A DNA stretch of 64,000 nt from an uncultured Ferrovibrio sp. GTDB taxonomy: Bacteria > Pseudomonadota > Alphaproteobacteria > Ferrovibrionales > Ferrovibrionaceae. The position numbers and the translations under genes are program-made. Below the pieces are notes generated by a model. The model was not told the origin of the DNA, did not search any database, and worked only from the letters and a program-made list of their open reading frames with translations. Of this stretch, positions 48,950 through 57,064 are shown in pieces; the first letter of the stretch is position 1; each line of letters opens with the position of its first letter. The DNA lies in assembly GCF_937960835.1 (NCBI RefSeq), contig NZ_CALGPC010000012.1, forward strand, positions 62,001 through 126,000, read 5' to 3'.

Positions 48950-50734
48950 TCAGTGATTGTGCCGGGGAACCCCGAAGGTCTCAGCGATACGCTGGTAATC
49001 CACCGCGAAATCCAGGCAGGCACCCGTCGTCAGCTGGCCGACATACTTGCGCTGCAACTCCTGCCACGGCGTCTGGTTGACCAGCTTCGGCGGCGTCCAG
49101 GCCTTGCGACGCTGCTCCAGTTCCTCTTTGGAAATGAGAATATCGGCGCTGCGCTTATTCAGGTCGATGCGAATCTTGTCGCCGGTCTGCAGCAGCGCCA
49201 GCCCGCCGCCGACCGCCGCCTCGGGCGAGGCATTCAGGATCGACGGGCTGCCTGACGTGCCGCTCTGGCGCCCATCGCCAATGCAGGGCAGTTGCAGGAT
49301 GCCCTTCTTCACCAGGCGATCGGGCGGCAGCATGTTGACCACCTCGGCGCCGCCGGGATAGCCGATCGGTCCGCTATTGCGGATCACCAGGATGCTGTTC
49401 TCATCGATTGGCAGCGAGGGATCGTTGATCCGGGCGTGATAATCCTCGGGCCCTTCGAAAACGATGGCCGTGCCTTCAAAAGCACCCTCGTCGCCAGGGC
49501 GGCGCAGGTAACGCTCGCGGAATTCGGGCGAGATCACCGAGGTCTTCATAATGGCTGAATCAAACAGGCTGCCCGAAAGCACGGCAAATCCGGCCTCCGG
49601 CAGCAGCGGATTCGCATAGGGCCGGATCACGTCGCGATCCTTGCATTCGGCATTGCGGACATTCTCGCCAATTGTCTTGCCGTTCACCGTCAAGGCGTCG
49701 GCATGCAGCTTGCCGGCTTCCAGCAGCTCGCGCAGCACCGCCGGCACGCCACCAGCGCGGTGGAAGCCTTCGCCCAGATGCTCGCCCGCCGGCATGCAAT
49801 TCACGAGCAGCGGAATGTGATAGCCGATCTTGTCCCAGTCCTTGTCTTCCAGCGGCACCCCGATATGGCGCGCGATGGCGTTGATGTGCGGCGGACAATT
49901 GGTGGAGGCACCCAGTGCGCTTGCGGCCACGATGGCATTTTCGAAGGCCTTGCGGGTCAGGATTTTTGACGGCCGCAGGTCTTCATGCACGATCTCAACC
50001 GCGCGGCGGCCGGTTTCGTAGGCCATCTGCGCCCGCTCGCGATAGGGTGCCGGGATCGAGGCGCAGCCGGGCAGCGACATGCCAAGCGCTTCGGCCAGGC
50101 TGTTCATCGACAGTGCTGTGCCCATGGTATTGCAGTGACCCGGGCTTGGCGCCGAAGAAGCGACCATCTCCAGGAATTCGTCGTAATTGATCCGTCCGGC
50201 CGCGAGTTCCTGACGCGCATACCAGACAACAGTGCCCGAGCCGGCGCGCTTGCCGTTATACCAGCCATCCAGCATGGGACCGCCAGACAGCACGATGGCC
50301 GGGATATCGACGGCAGCGGCCGCCATCAGCATGCCCGGGGTGGTCTTGTCACAGCCGGTCGTCAGCACCACGCCGTCGATCGGATAGCCGTAGAGCAGTT
50401 CCACCAGACCGAGATAAAGCAAGTTGCGATCAAGCGCTGCGGTCGGCCGCTTGCCGGTTTCCTGGATCGGATGGGTGGGAAACTCGAACGGAATGCCGCC
50501 GGCATCGCGGATGCCATCGCGCACCCGTGCGGCGAGTTCGAGATGATGACGGTTGCAGGGTGACAGGTCGCTGCCCGATTGCGCGATGCCGATAATCGGC
50601 TTGTTGCTGCGCAGTTCGCTTAAAGTGAGGCCAAAATTCAGATAGCGCTCAAGATACAGCGCCGTCATGCCTGGATCGTTGGGATTGTCGAACCACTCAC
50701 GGCTGCGCAGCCGCTTTTTCTGGTTATCGGCCAT
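48950..50734 (-). CDS. IlvD/Edd family sugar-acid dehydratase (arabonate/xylonate type)
   Basis: This 594-residue enzyme removes water from a sugar acid to give a 2-keto-3-deoxy acid. It is of the IlvD/Edd group with a [2Fe-2S] or [4Fe-4S] site: IGIAQSGSDLSPCNRHH near residue 50, VLTTGCDKTTPGMLMAA near 125, and MASSAPSPGHCNTMGTALSMN near 195 supply cysteines. The closest known members dehydrate L-arabonate, D-xylonate or D-galactonate. The gene follows the exporter gene on the same strand (10 bp apart) and is probably in one unit with gntR and the exporter. Confidence 0.9.
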   Translation of the reverse strand: MADNQKKRLRSREWFDNPNDPGMTALYLERYLNFGLTLSELRSNKPIIGIAQSGSDLSPCNRHHLELAARVRDGIRDAGGIPFEFPTHPIQETGKRPTAALDRNLLYLGLVELLYGYPIDGVVLTTGCDKTTPGMLMAAAAVDIPAIVLSGGPMLDGWYNGKRAGSGTVVWYARQELAAGRINYDEFLEMVASSAPSPGHCNTMGTALSMNSLAEALGMSLPGCASIPAPYRERAQMAYETGRRAVEIVHEDLRPSKILTRKAFENAIVAASALGASTNCPPHINAIARHIGVPLEDKDWDKIGYHIPLLVNCMPAGEHLGEGFHRAGGVPAVLRELLEAGKLHADALTVNGKTIGENVRNAECKDRDVIRPYANPLLPEAGFAVLSGSLFDSAIMKTSVISPEFRERYLRRPGDEGAFEGTAIVFEGPEDYHARINDPSLPIDENSILVIRNSGPIGYPGGAEVVNMLPPDRLVKKGILQLPCIGDGRQSGTSGSPSILNASPEAAVGGGLALLQTGDKIRIDLNKRSADILISKEELEQRRKAWTPPKLVNQTPWQELQRKYVGQLTTGACLDFAVDYQRIAETFGVPRHNH

Positions 50735-50744
50735 GTCTTTCTCC

Positions 50745-51653
50745 CTAGGACGTCAAGCTGATTCGCGTTTTCTGTTCCCGATAGAAGACGAACAACCCGC
50801 TGGCGACGATGATGCCGGCTCCCAGCAGCATGACTGGCGTCGGCCGGTCGGCAAAGAACAGCCAACCGAGCAAAATCGCCCACAGCAGCGAGGTATAAGT
50901 ATAGGGCACGACGACGGCGGCGGGAGCCAGCCGCAGCGCCTGATTGACGCTCATATGGGCGATTGTCGCCACGGCACCGATCAGCGCCAGATAGGCGGTC
51001 TGCAACAGATCGATCTCGGCCCAGCCCCAGGGCAGGGTCAGCAATCCGGCCAAGCCGACAGCCAAGGTGTGATAGACGATCAGGGACAGACTGCCGGCCG
51101 CACGCAGCTGCCGGGTCACAATCATCATCAGAGCATAAGCCGTACTCCCCGCCAGTGCGATCAGCGCCGGTGCGGTGAACACGCCGGCTTCAGGCTGCAA
51201 GACGAGCAGTACGCCAATAAAGCCGACACCGACGGCAATCCCGCGCCGCCAGCCGACCATCTCGCCCAGCAGCGGAATCGCCAATACGGTGACGAAGAGC
51301 GGCGTCGCCTGATACACCGCCATCACATCGGCCAGCGGCAGATGGCGCACGGCAAGATAAAAGCAGGCGACCTCGCCCACGATGAAGGCCAGCCGCAGCA
51401 TGTGGCGGCCGGGTTGGGCGACCACGAAGACCTCACGCCATCCGGCGCGGTGTACCATCGGCAGCAGGACGATCATCGCCGAGACCGAGCGGATGAACAG
51501 CAACTGGCCGACGGCGACACTTGCCACCATCCATTTGCCGAGCGCATCGTTGAACGTAAACAATGCACTGCCCAGCAGCATGAAGGCGATGCCCCGCCAA
51601 TGGCTGGCCGCTGCCTCTCCTGCCATGCCTACACCGAGGCTGCGTTCAGCCAT
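50745..51653 (-). CDS. EamA/DMT family transporter
   Basis: This 302-residue protein has ten hydrophobic helices in two EamA repeats, the first opening HWRGIAFMLLGSALFTFNDALGKWMVA and the second near TAPALIALAGSTAYALMMIVTRQL. Members move small metabolites, often outward. It is placed between the GntR gene (7-bp gap) and the sugar-acid dehydratase gene, so it may import the substrate acid or export an excess intermediate. Met 51653 is preferred; the next Met is nine codons in. Confidence 0.87.
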   Translation of the reverse strand: MAERSLGVGMAGEAAASHWRGIAFMLLGSALFTFNDALGKWMVASVAVGQLLFIRSVSAMIVLLPMVHRAGWREVFVVAQPGRHMLRLAFIVGEVACFYLAVRHLPLADVMAVYQATPLFVTVLAIPLLGEMVGWRRGIAVGVGFIGVLLVLQPEAGVFTAPALIALAGSTAYALMMIVTRQLRAAGSLSLIVYHTLAVGLAGLLTLPWGWAEIDLLQTAYLALIGAVATIAHMSVNQALRLAPAAVVVPYTYTSLLWAILLGWLFFADRPTPVMLLGAGIIVASGLFVFYREQKTRISLTS

Positions 51654-51660
51654 TTTCGGC

Positions 51661-52368
51661 TCAGCCACTCTTGCGCTCCCGGCCCCGTGCCTGTTCCTGC
51701 AACAGAATCTGGTAGTCGCGCGAGGCGGCACGGATATGCACGCCGAGCAGATTGAGCGCCTTGGTCTTCTCCTTGGCACGCAGCAGCTTGACGATATTCT
51801 GATGCTCGGCCAGCGATTCCTCAATCGTGCGGTGCTTCGAAGTGACCGAGGCACGCAACGCCTGGATCTTCATCTCAAGCTGCTGATGCGCCATGGTGAG
51901 GAAGCGGTTGCCCGCGCGGCTCAGGATCTGGCGATGATATTCGGTATCCAGACGGCGATAGGCGGGCATGTCGTTATCGGCGATGGCCTTGGCCATGCGA
52001 CGGACAATCTGCTCCAGCGCGTCGATCAATCCCGCCTCGTCGTTGTTCAAGGCATCCCGCAGGGCAGCGGATTCGAGGATGACCCGGTACTGGCACATTT
52101 CGGCCGCCTCTTCTGGCTCCATCGAGAAGACGAAGCTGCCGCGCTGCGGCTGGATATCGACCAGGCCCTCAAGCTTGAGTTGCAAAAGCGCTTCACGGAC
52201 CGGTGTCTTGCTGATCCCGAGTTGCGCCGCCAGAACATTCTCCGACAAAGCCTCGCCCAGCATCAGTTCACCGTTGATGATGCGGTTGCGAACATGCTCC
52301 TTGACCAGCTCGGTTAAGGATTTTGGGCGCTCGATCCGCATCGTGCGGGCCGCACTCGTCTTGGGCAT
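51661..52368 (-). CDS. GntR family regulator with FCD ligand domain
   Basis: This 235-residue regulator has a winged helix N-terminus (LTELVKEHVRNRIINGELML, GEALSENVLAAQLGISKTPVREAL) and an FCD helical domain (AAEMCQYRVILESAALRDAL; DTEYHRQIL and the metal-binding His late in the domain). FCD-type GntR proteins commonly sense sugar acids or keto-deoxy acids. Three matching palindromes around the cluster are its probable operators, one of them 74 bp before this gene in the divergent gap to the kinase gene. Confidence 0.93.
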   Translation of the reverse strand: MPKTSAARTMRIERPKSLTELVKEHVRNRIINGELMLGEALSENVLAAQLGISKTPVREALLQLKLEGLVDIQPQRGSFVFSMEPEEAAEMCQYRVILESAALRDALNNDEAGLIDALEQIVRRMAKAIADNDMPAYRRLDTEYHRQILSRAGNRFLTMAHQQLEMKIQALRASVTSKHRTIEESLAEHQNIVKLLRAKEKTKALNLLGVHIRAASRDYQILLQEQARGRERKSG

Positions 52369-52441
52369 GGAGGGCCAGACCTTCTTTTAATTTGTTATTG
52401 CCGCAACCTAGCAGCGCCCTCGGGCCACCTCAAGTTAATAT

Positions 52442-52453
52442 CTGATATGTCAG
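52442..52453. promoter_or_regulatory. GntR operator copy 2, divergent gntR/kinase gap
   Basis: CTGATATGTCAG, in the context ATCTGATATGTCAGTTT, lies 74 bp from the GntR start and 63 bp from the kinase start. It is a near-perfect inverted repeat. Confidence 0.7.
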
Positions 52454-52515
52454 TTTCTTGCCCGGACTGCGAGAAAGAACTAGGTAGGGATCGGAACAGG
52501 AGGTTCGGAACAGCG

Positions 52516-53463
52516 ATGCCCCTCGACATCCTCTGTCTTGGCGAAGCAATGGTCGAGTTCAACCAGACCGGCGGCCGCGATAGTGACCAGTATCTGCGCG
52601 GCTTCGGCGGAGACACCTCCAACTGCGCCATCGCCGCGGCAAGACAAGGCGCGAAAGCCGGCTACTGTACCCTGGTAGGCGCGGATCCCTTCGGCGATCT
52701 GCTGCTCGACCTCTGGCAGCGGGAGGGGGTGAATATTGATGGCGTCGGCCGGCGCCCGGATGACCCTACGGCAATCTACTTCGTCACCCATACCGAAAAG
52801 GGCCACGCCTTCACCTATTACCGGCGCGGATCGGCCGCCAGCCATATGGCGCCAGCCGACCTGCCGATGGACCTGCTTCTGAGCGCCAAGCTGCTGCACG
52901 CCTCGGGCATCAGCCTCGCGGTAAGCCCCAGCATGCGGGAAACAGTGATGAGCGCCATTGCAGCAATGCGCCAAGCAGGCCGCCAGGTGTCATTCGACAC
53001 CAACCTGCGCCTCAAACTATGGCCGCTGGAGGAAGCGCGCCTGGCTACCGACGCCGCTCTGAAGCTCTGCGACATCGCCTTGCCGAGCCTGGAAGATGCC
53101 ACTGCCCTGACCGGGCTGAACGATCCGCGCGCCATCCTCGATCATTACCGCGAGATGGGCATTCCGCTGGTAGTGTTGAAATGCGGTGCCGAGGGCGTGA
53201 TGATCGCGGATAAAACCGGCCGCTGGCGCATTGCCGGCCATCGCGTCAAAAGCGTCGATGCCACAGGCGCCGGCGACTGCTTCGACGGTGCCTTCCTGGC
53301 TGAGTTCACGCGCACCGCCTCAGCTTTGGATGCCGCCATCTATGCCAATGCCGCAGCGGCGCTGACCACCATCGGCTATGGCGCGGTAGCGCCCATCCCG
53401 CGCCGTCCGGCGGTAGAGGCTTTTTTCAACTCCATCGGCCGGCCGGAACCCGAAAAGCTGTAG
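52516..53463 (+). CDS. PfkB family 2-keto-3-deoxy-sugar-acid kinase (KDG kinase type)
   Basis: This 315-residue sugar kinase has the PfkB fold: LDILCLGEAMVEFNQ, RGFGGDTSNCAIAAARQGAKAG near residue 30, and the ATP/anion-hole block VDATGAGDCFDGAFLAEF near 260 with the catalytic Asp. The nearest characterised relatives phosphorylate 2-keto-3-deoxygluconate. It is the only rightward gene of the cluster and heads a single-gene unit with the operator 63 bp upstream. ATG 52516 has GGAGG 12 bases before it. Its stop codon abuts that of the convergent FAH gene. Confidence 0.9.
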   Translation: MPLDILCLGEAMVEFNQTGGRDSDQYLRGFGGDTSNCAIAAARQGAKAGYCTLVGADPFGDLLLDLWQREGVNIDGVGRRPDDPTAIYFVTHTEKGHAFTYYRRGSAASHMAPADLPMDLLLSAKLLHASGISLAVSPSMRETVMSAIAAMRQAGRQVSFDTNLRLKLWPLEEARLATDAALKLCDIALPSLEDATALTGLNDPRAILDHYREMGIPLVVLKCGAEGVMIADKTGRWRIAGHRVKSVDATGAGDCFDGAFLAEFTRTASALDAAIYANAAAALTTIGYGAVAPIPRRPAVEAFFNSIGRPEPEKL

Positions 53464-54312
53464 TCAGCCGCTATACGCCCGCACCGTCTGGTTCTGCTCA
53501 CCCAGGCCGGCGATGCCGAGCCGCATCTTGTCGCCGGGTTTGAGATAGACCTGCGGCTTCTGCCCCATGCCGACACCGGGTGGTGTGCCGGTCGATATGA
53601 TGTCACCCGGTTGCAGCGACATGAAATGGCTGAGATAGCTGACCAGATGCCGCACGCCATAGATCATCGTCTTGGTCGAGCCATTCTGAAAACGGTGGCC
53701 GTTGACCTCGAGGAACATCGCGAGATTCTGCGGGTCGGGTACTTCATCGGCCGTCACCAGCCAGGGACCAATGGGCCCGAAGCTGTCGGCGCTCTTGCCC
53801 TTGGTCCACTGGCCCTGGCGCTCGATCTGAAAGGCGCGCTCGGAGACATCGTTGACGACACAGTAACCGGCGACGTAATTGAGCGCGTCCTTCTCCTCCA
53901 CATAGCGGGCGACACTGCCGATCACCACGCCGAGTTCCACCTCCCAGTCGGTCTTGGTGGAGTTCTTCGGGATGATCACGTCGTCATTGGGTCCGGTGAT
54001 CGCCGATGTCGCCTTCATGAAGATGATCGGCTCGGAGGGAATGGGATTGCCGGTTTCGGCCGCATGATCGGAGTAGTTCAGGCCAATGCAGATGAACTTC
54101 CCGACACCGCTGATGCACGGCCCCAGCCGCGGATTACCGGACACCACCGGCAAGGTTGAAGGATCGATCCCCTTCAGGCGCGCCAGTCCCGCCGGACTCA
54201 GCGCCTCGCCCGCAATATCCGGCACCACGCCGGAAAGATCGCGGATCGCACCGGCAGCATCCAGCAGACCGGGCTTTTCCTGGCCCGCAGGGCCGTAACG
54301 CAGCAATTTCAT
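53464..54312 (-). CDS. Fumarylacetoacetate hydrolase family protein (diketo-sugar-acid hydrolase type)
   Basis: This 282-residue enzyme has the FAH fold: IGLNYSDHAAETGNPIPSEP near residue 75, PIIFMKATSAI, DWEVELGVVIG near 122 with metal-binding Glu, and STGTPPGVGMG near 235. In sugar-acid clusters it hydrolyses 2,4-diketo-3-deoxy acids (for example from L-fuconate or L-rhamnonate), which fits an SDR next to it. It follows the SDR gene by 27 bp on the same strand. The stop codon abuts that of the kinase gene. Substrate is inferred from context. Confidence 0.88.
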   Translation of the reverse strand: MKLLRYGPAGQEKPGLLDAAGAIRDLSGVVPDIAGEALSPAGLARLKGIDPSTLPVVSGNPRLGPCISGVGKFICIGLNYSDHAAETGNPIPSEPIIFMKATSAITGPNDDVIIPKNSTKTDWEVELGVVIGSVARYVEEKDALNYVAGYCVVNDVSERAFQIERQGQWTKGKSADSFGPIGPWLVTADEVPDPQNLAMFLEVNGHRFQNGSTKTMIYGVRHLVSYLSHFMSLQPGDIISTGTPPGVGMGQKPQVYLKPGDKMRLGIAGLGEQNQTVRAYSG

Positions 54313-54339
54313 GGCGATCTCCGTGACATCAAGCGCAAC

Positions 54340-55089
54340 TTACAGCGACCAGCCACCATCGATGATATGGATGGCGCCAGTGGTGAAGGCGGATTCATCC
54401 GACGCAAGATAGACAGCCAAAGCGGCGATCTCTTCCGGCGTGCCAAGACGGCCAAGCGGCTGGCGGGCGACGAAAGCACCGCGCGCCTGTTCGACGCTGC
54501 CCACTGCGGCCGCCTGCGCCGCGATGCGATCATCCAGCGATGGGGTCTGGATCGTTCCCGGACAAATGGCGTTGCAGCGAATGCCCTGACGGATGAAGTC
54601 GATGGCGATCGCCTTGGTCAGGCCGATGACCGCCGCCTTGGTGGCGCCATAGACGAACCGGTTCGGCGCGCCTTTTACGGATGACGCGGCCGACGACATG
54701 TTGATGATCGAGCCGCCGCGTCCGCTTTGCAGCATCGCCGGCAGCAATGCCTTGCTGAGGCGGAACATCGACCGCACGTTCAGATCGAAGGCAAATTCCC
54801 ACTCCTCCTCGGTACAGTCGAGGATCGTGCCGTGATGCACGAAGCCGGCACAATTGAACAGCACATCCACGGCACCAACCTCCGCCGCGAAACTTGCGAT
54901 GGCTGCAGGATCGGTGACGTCGAGCTGACGCGTGACGATATTCGGCAGGCTGCCGAGTTCCTTCAGCTTCGCCTCGTTCACATCGGTGGCGATGACCTTG
55001 GCGCCCTCATGAGCAAAGGCGATGGCGGAGGCTCGACCGATCCCCTGTGCCGCCGCGGTGATGACCGCAGTCTTGCCGCTCAAACGCAT
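54340..55089 (-). CDS. SDR oxidoreductase, 2-keto-3-deoxy-L-fuconate dehydrogenase-like
   Basis: This protein of about 249 residues is a classical short-chain dehydrogenase: TAAAQGIGRASAIAFAHEGA with the Rossmann glycines, VLFNCAGFVHHGT, the catalytic SINMSSAAS and YGATKAAVIGLTKA with Tyr and Lys. The opening MRLSGKTAVITAAAQGIGRA resembles DHRS6/BDH2 and the 2-keto-3-deoxy-L-fuconate dehydrogenase. It probably oxidises the keto-deoxy acid for the FAH-family enzyme downstream. Met 55098 is an alternative start that sits too near the GAGAGGGA ribosome site. Confidence 0.87.
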   Translation of the reverse strand: MRLSGKTAVITAAAQGIGRASAIAFAHEGAKVIATDVNEAKLKELGSLPNIVTRQLDVTDPAAIASFAAEVGAVDVLFNCAGFVHHGTILDCTEEEWEFAFDLNVRSMFRLSKALLPAMLQSGRGGSIINMSSAASSVKGAPNRFVYGATKAAVIGLTKAIAIDFIRQGIRCNAICPGTIQTPSLDDRIAAQAAAVGSVEQARGAFVARQPLGRLGTPEEIAALAVYLASDESAFTTGAIHIIDGGWSL

Positions 55090-55111
55090 GCTGGACATTC
55101 CCTCTCTTTGG

Positions 55112-56317
55112 TTATGCCACCGCCGGCAGGCAAGCCGGGCCGATGGGCTCGAAACTTTTATAGGTGAGGATGAATTCCTGATGGCCGAGACCTTCCGACT
55201 TGGTCGTCCGACCCGCACCAACCTGCTTGATCAGTTCGAAGATCTCGCGGCCGACCTCATCGAGATCGGCTTCGCCGGTCAGGATACGTCCGGCATTGAC
55301 ATCCATATCATCGGCCATGCGCTCGTAGGTGCGCGGATTGGCACAGACCTTGATCACCGGCGCCAAAGCCGAGCCGACCACCGAGCCGCGCCCGGTGGAG
55401 AAGAGAATGAGATGCGAGCCGCAGGCGATCAGCTCGACGATCTCGGCATTGTCGCTGATATTGGGGAAGCCGAATCGCACCTCACCATCCGGCACGACAT
55501 CCAGCAGATAAAGGCCACCGCGCGGCGGGATATCGCCAGGCTTGATGATGCCGCTGATCTTCGAAGCGCCGCTTTTGGCATAAGCGCCAAGCGACTTCTC
55601 TTCGATGGTGGTCAACCCGCCATCGGCGTTGCCAGGCGCGAAACTCGGATAACCGAGCGTTTCGTAATAGCGCGCCGCTTTGGCCACGCAGGCTTTGATC
55701 TCCTGTCCCAGTTCCGGCGTGACGGCGCGGGCCGCCATCCAATCCTCCATCCCGATCAGTTCGCCGGTTTCCTCGAAGATCGCGGCCGCCTTCTCCTCCA
55801 CCAGGAAATCGAAGGCGCGGCCCATGGCCGGATTGGCGGTCAGCCCCGATGTGGCGTCCGAGCCGCCGCAGATCGTGCCAACCACCAGTTCGGAAACCGC
55901 CATCGGTTCGGTCGGCTGGGCCGCCAATGCCTTTAACTGTGTCTCGACCCAGGCACGTCCCTTCTCGATGGTGCTGCGGGTGCCGCCATGCTCCTGGATT
56001 GCCAGCAGCTCGACCGGACGGCCGCTTTTCTTGATGGTTTGCTCCAGCAGTTTCTTGTTGAAGCCTTCGCAGCCCAAAGAAACCAGCAGTACCGCCCCTA
56101 CATTCGGATGCGTGCAGAGCCGCTGCATCATTTTCGAAGCATAGGCATTCGGATAGCAGCCGGGAAAACCGATTACATGCGCCCCCGCCTCGCGATGCGG
56201 CCATGCGATCTCTTTCGCCACATGATGGGCGCATTCGACCAGATACGCGACCGCGACATAATTGCGGATGCCCTTGCGGCCATCGGCGCGACGCCAGCCG
56301 CGCATGGTTTGTGTCAT
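55112..56317 (-). CDS. UxaA family dehydratase, large C-terminal part
   Basis: This 401-residue protein corresponds to the C-terminal domain of altronate dehydratase: RADGRKGIRNYVAVAYLVEC at the start, VIGFPGCYPNAYA, LLVSLGCEGFNKKLL with the cluster Cys, GTICGGSDATSGLTANPAMG near residue 168, and ADGGLTTIEEKSLGAYAKSG. In this gene pair the protein is split from its small SAF domain. Split UxaA pairs dehydrate sugar acids such as altronate, galactarate or L-fuconate. It overlaps the SAF gene by four bases (ATGA at 56,314). Confidence 0.9.
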   Translation of the reverse strand: MTQTMRGWRRADGRKGIRNYVAVAYLVECAHHVAKEIAWPHREAGAHVIGFPGCYPNAYASKMMQRLCTHPNVGAVLLVSLGCEGFNKKLLEQTIKKSGRPVELLAIQEHGGTRSTIEKGRAWVETQLKALAAQPTEPMAVSELVVGTICGGSDATSGLTANPAMGRAFDFLVEEKAAAIFEETGELIGMEDWMAARAVTPELGQEIKACVAKAARYYETLGYPSFAPGNADGGLTTIEEKSLGAYAKSGASKISGIIKPGDIPPRGGLYLLDVVPDGEVRFGFPNISDNAEIVELIACGSHLILFSTGRGSVVGSALAPVIKVCANPRTYERMADDMDVNAGRILTGEADLDEVGREIFELIKQVGAGRTTKSEGLGHQEFILTYKSFEPIGPACLPAVA

Positions 56318-56628
56318 GCTACGCCCTCCACGACCACGGTATTCGGCATGTAGTCGCTGGCGACATTGTGGCTATGCACATAATCGCCGGGCGCGATATC
56401 TGCCGTGGCACTGCCAATGGGCACGCCGTATTTGATGATCTTTTCGCCCTGGGCGATTGCGCGCACCGCGATTTTGTGACCGAAGCCAAGCGCGCGCTGC
56501 AGCACCACCGGATGTCCGGCGATGATGAGCTGCGTGCCTGCTGCAATCTCCTGCCGCGCCACCGCGATGTTGTCGCCTGGCGCCAGCACCAATAGGCGCG
56601 GATCCGCCTGCGGTTCAGAACTTGCCAT
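56314..56628 (-). CDS. UxaA family dehydratase, small SAF-domain part
   Basis: This 104-residue SAF-domain protein is the N-terminal piece of the split dehydratase: LLVLAPGDNIAVARQEIAAG and FGHKIAVRAIAQGEKIIKYG, then ATADIAPGDYVHSHNV. The start ATG at 56628 lies 14 bases inside the preceding remnant gene, and its end overlaps the large-part gene by four bases, so the proteins are made together. It has the same type of sequence as the first domain of one-piece UxaA. Confidence 0.9.
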   Translation of the reverse strand: MASSEPQADPRLLVLAPGDNIAVARQEIAAGTQLIIAGHPVVLQRALGFGHKIAVRAIAQGEKIIKYGVPIGSATADIAPGDYVHSHNVASDYMPNTVVVEGVA

Positions 56629-56887
56629 AGCGCAGATACGCCTCCTTGCCGGCCAGGATATGGCACCGGACACCGCCTTCCGGGCTCATATGCCCGCTCA
56701 CTGTCCAGATTTCGCCAGCCGAAGTCAGAGGTGGACTGAGCGGACGTATTTCGTGCGGCAGGACACAATTGTCATGGCCGGGACCGCGCAGCAGGTCATG
56801 CGCAGCCAAGGCACAGCAACGGCCAGGCCGTTCGCTCAAAGAAACTGACAGGGAAGCGGATGAGCCGGCCAAGGCGGTGTCGGACAT
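56615..56887 (-). pseudogene. RraA family protein with a large internal deletion
   Basis: This 90-residue frame keeps the two ends of an RraA/dimethylmenaquinone-methyltransferase-like protein. The N-terminal part LPHEIRPLSPPLTSAGEIW and TVSGH is that of intact relatives, and the last block HILAGKEAYLRYGKF is their usual C-terminus. About 120-140 residues between these are absent and the joint falls near GHMSPEGG. It keeps a good ribosome binding site (GGAGAGGAA). It is the first gene of the unit below the operator at 56,900. RraA-like genes often accompany UxaA and SDR genes in sugar-acid clusters. Confidence 0.7.
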
Positions 56888-56899
56888 TTCCTCTCCCAT

Positions 56900-56911
56900 C
56901 TGATATATCAG
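56900..56911 (-). promoter_or_regulatory. GntR operator copy 3, head of the UxaA/SDR/FAH unit
   Basis: CTGATATATCAG is a perfect 12-bp palindrome in the context ATCTGATATATCAGTTTT. It ends 13 bp before the start of the RraA remnant and the following dehydratase, SDR and FAH genes, so a bound regulator would cover the translation or promoter region of the unit. Confidence 0.8.
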
Positions 56912-57064
56912 TTTTAACAAACTCTAGCGGCTTTCCATCGTCCTGACTAGCCCGCCTCTGAGTGCACTGACTAGCCCGGCTGTGCAGTGTAGAATCCATT
57001 TCCGTTGCGGGGTCGTCAGGCGGATAATCCGGAGGCAGGCGGGGCAACGGAAGGAAGGACAATC

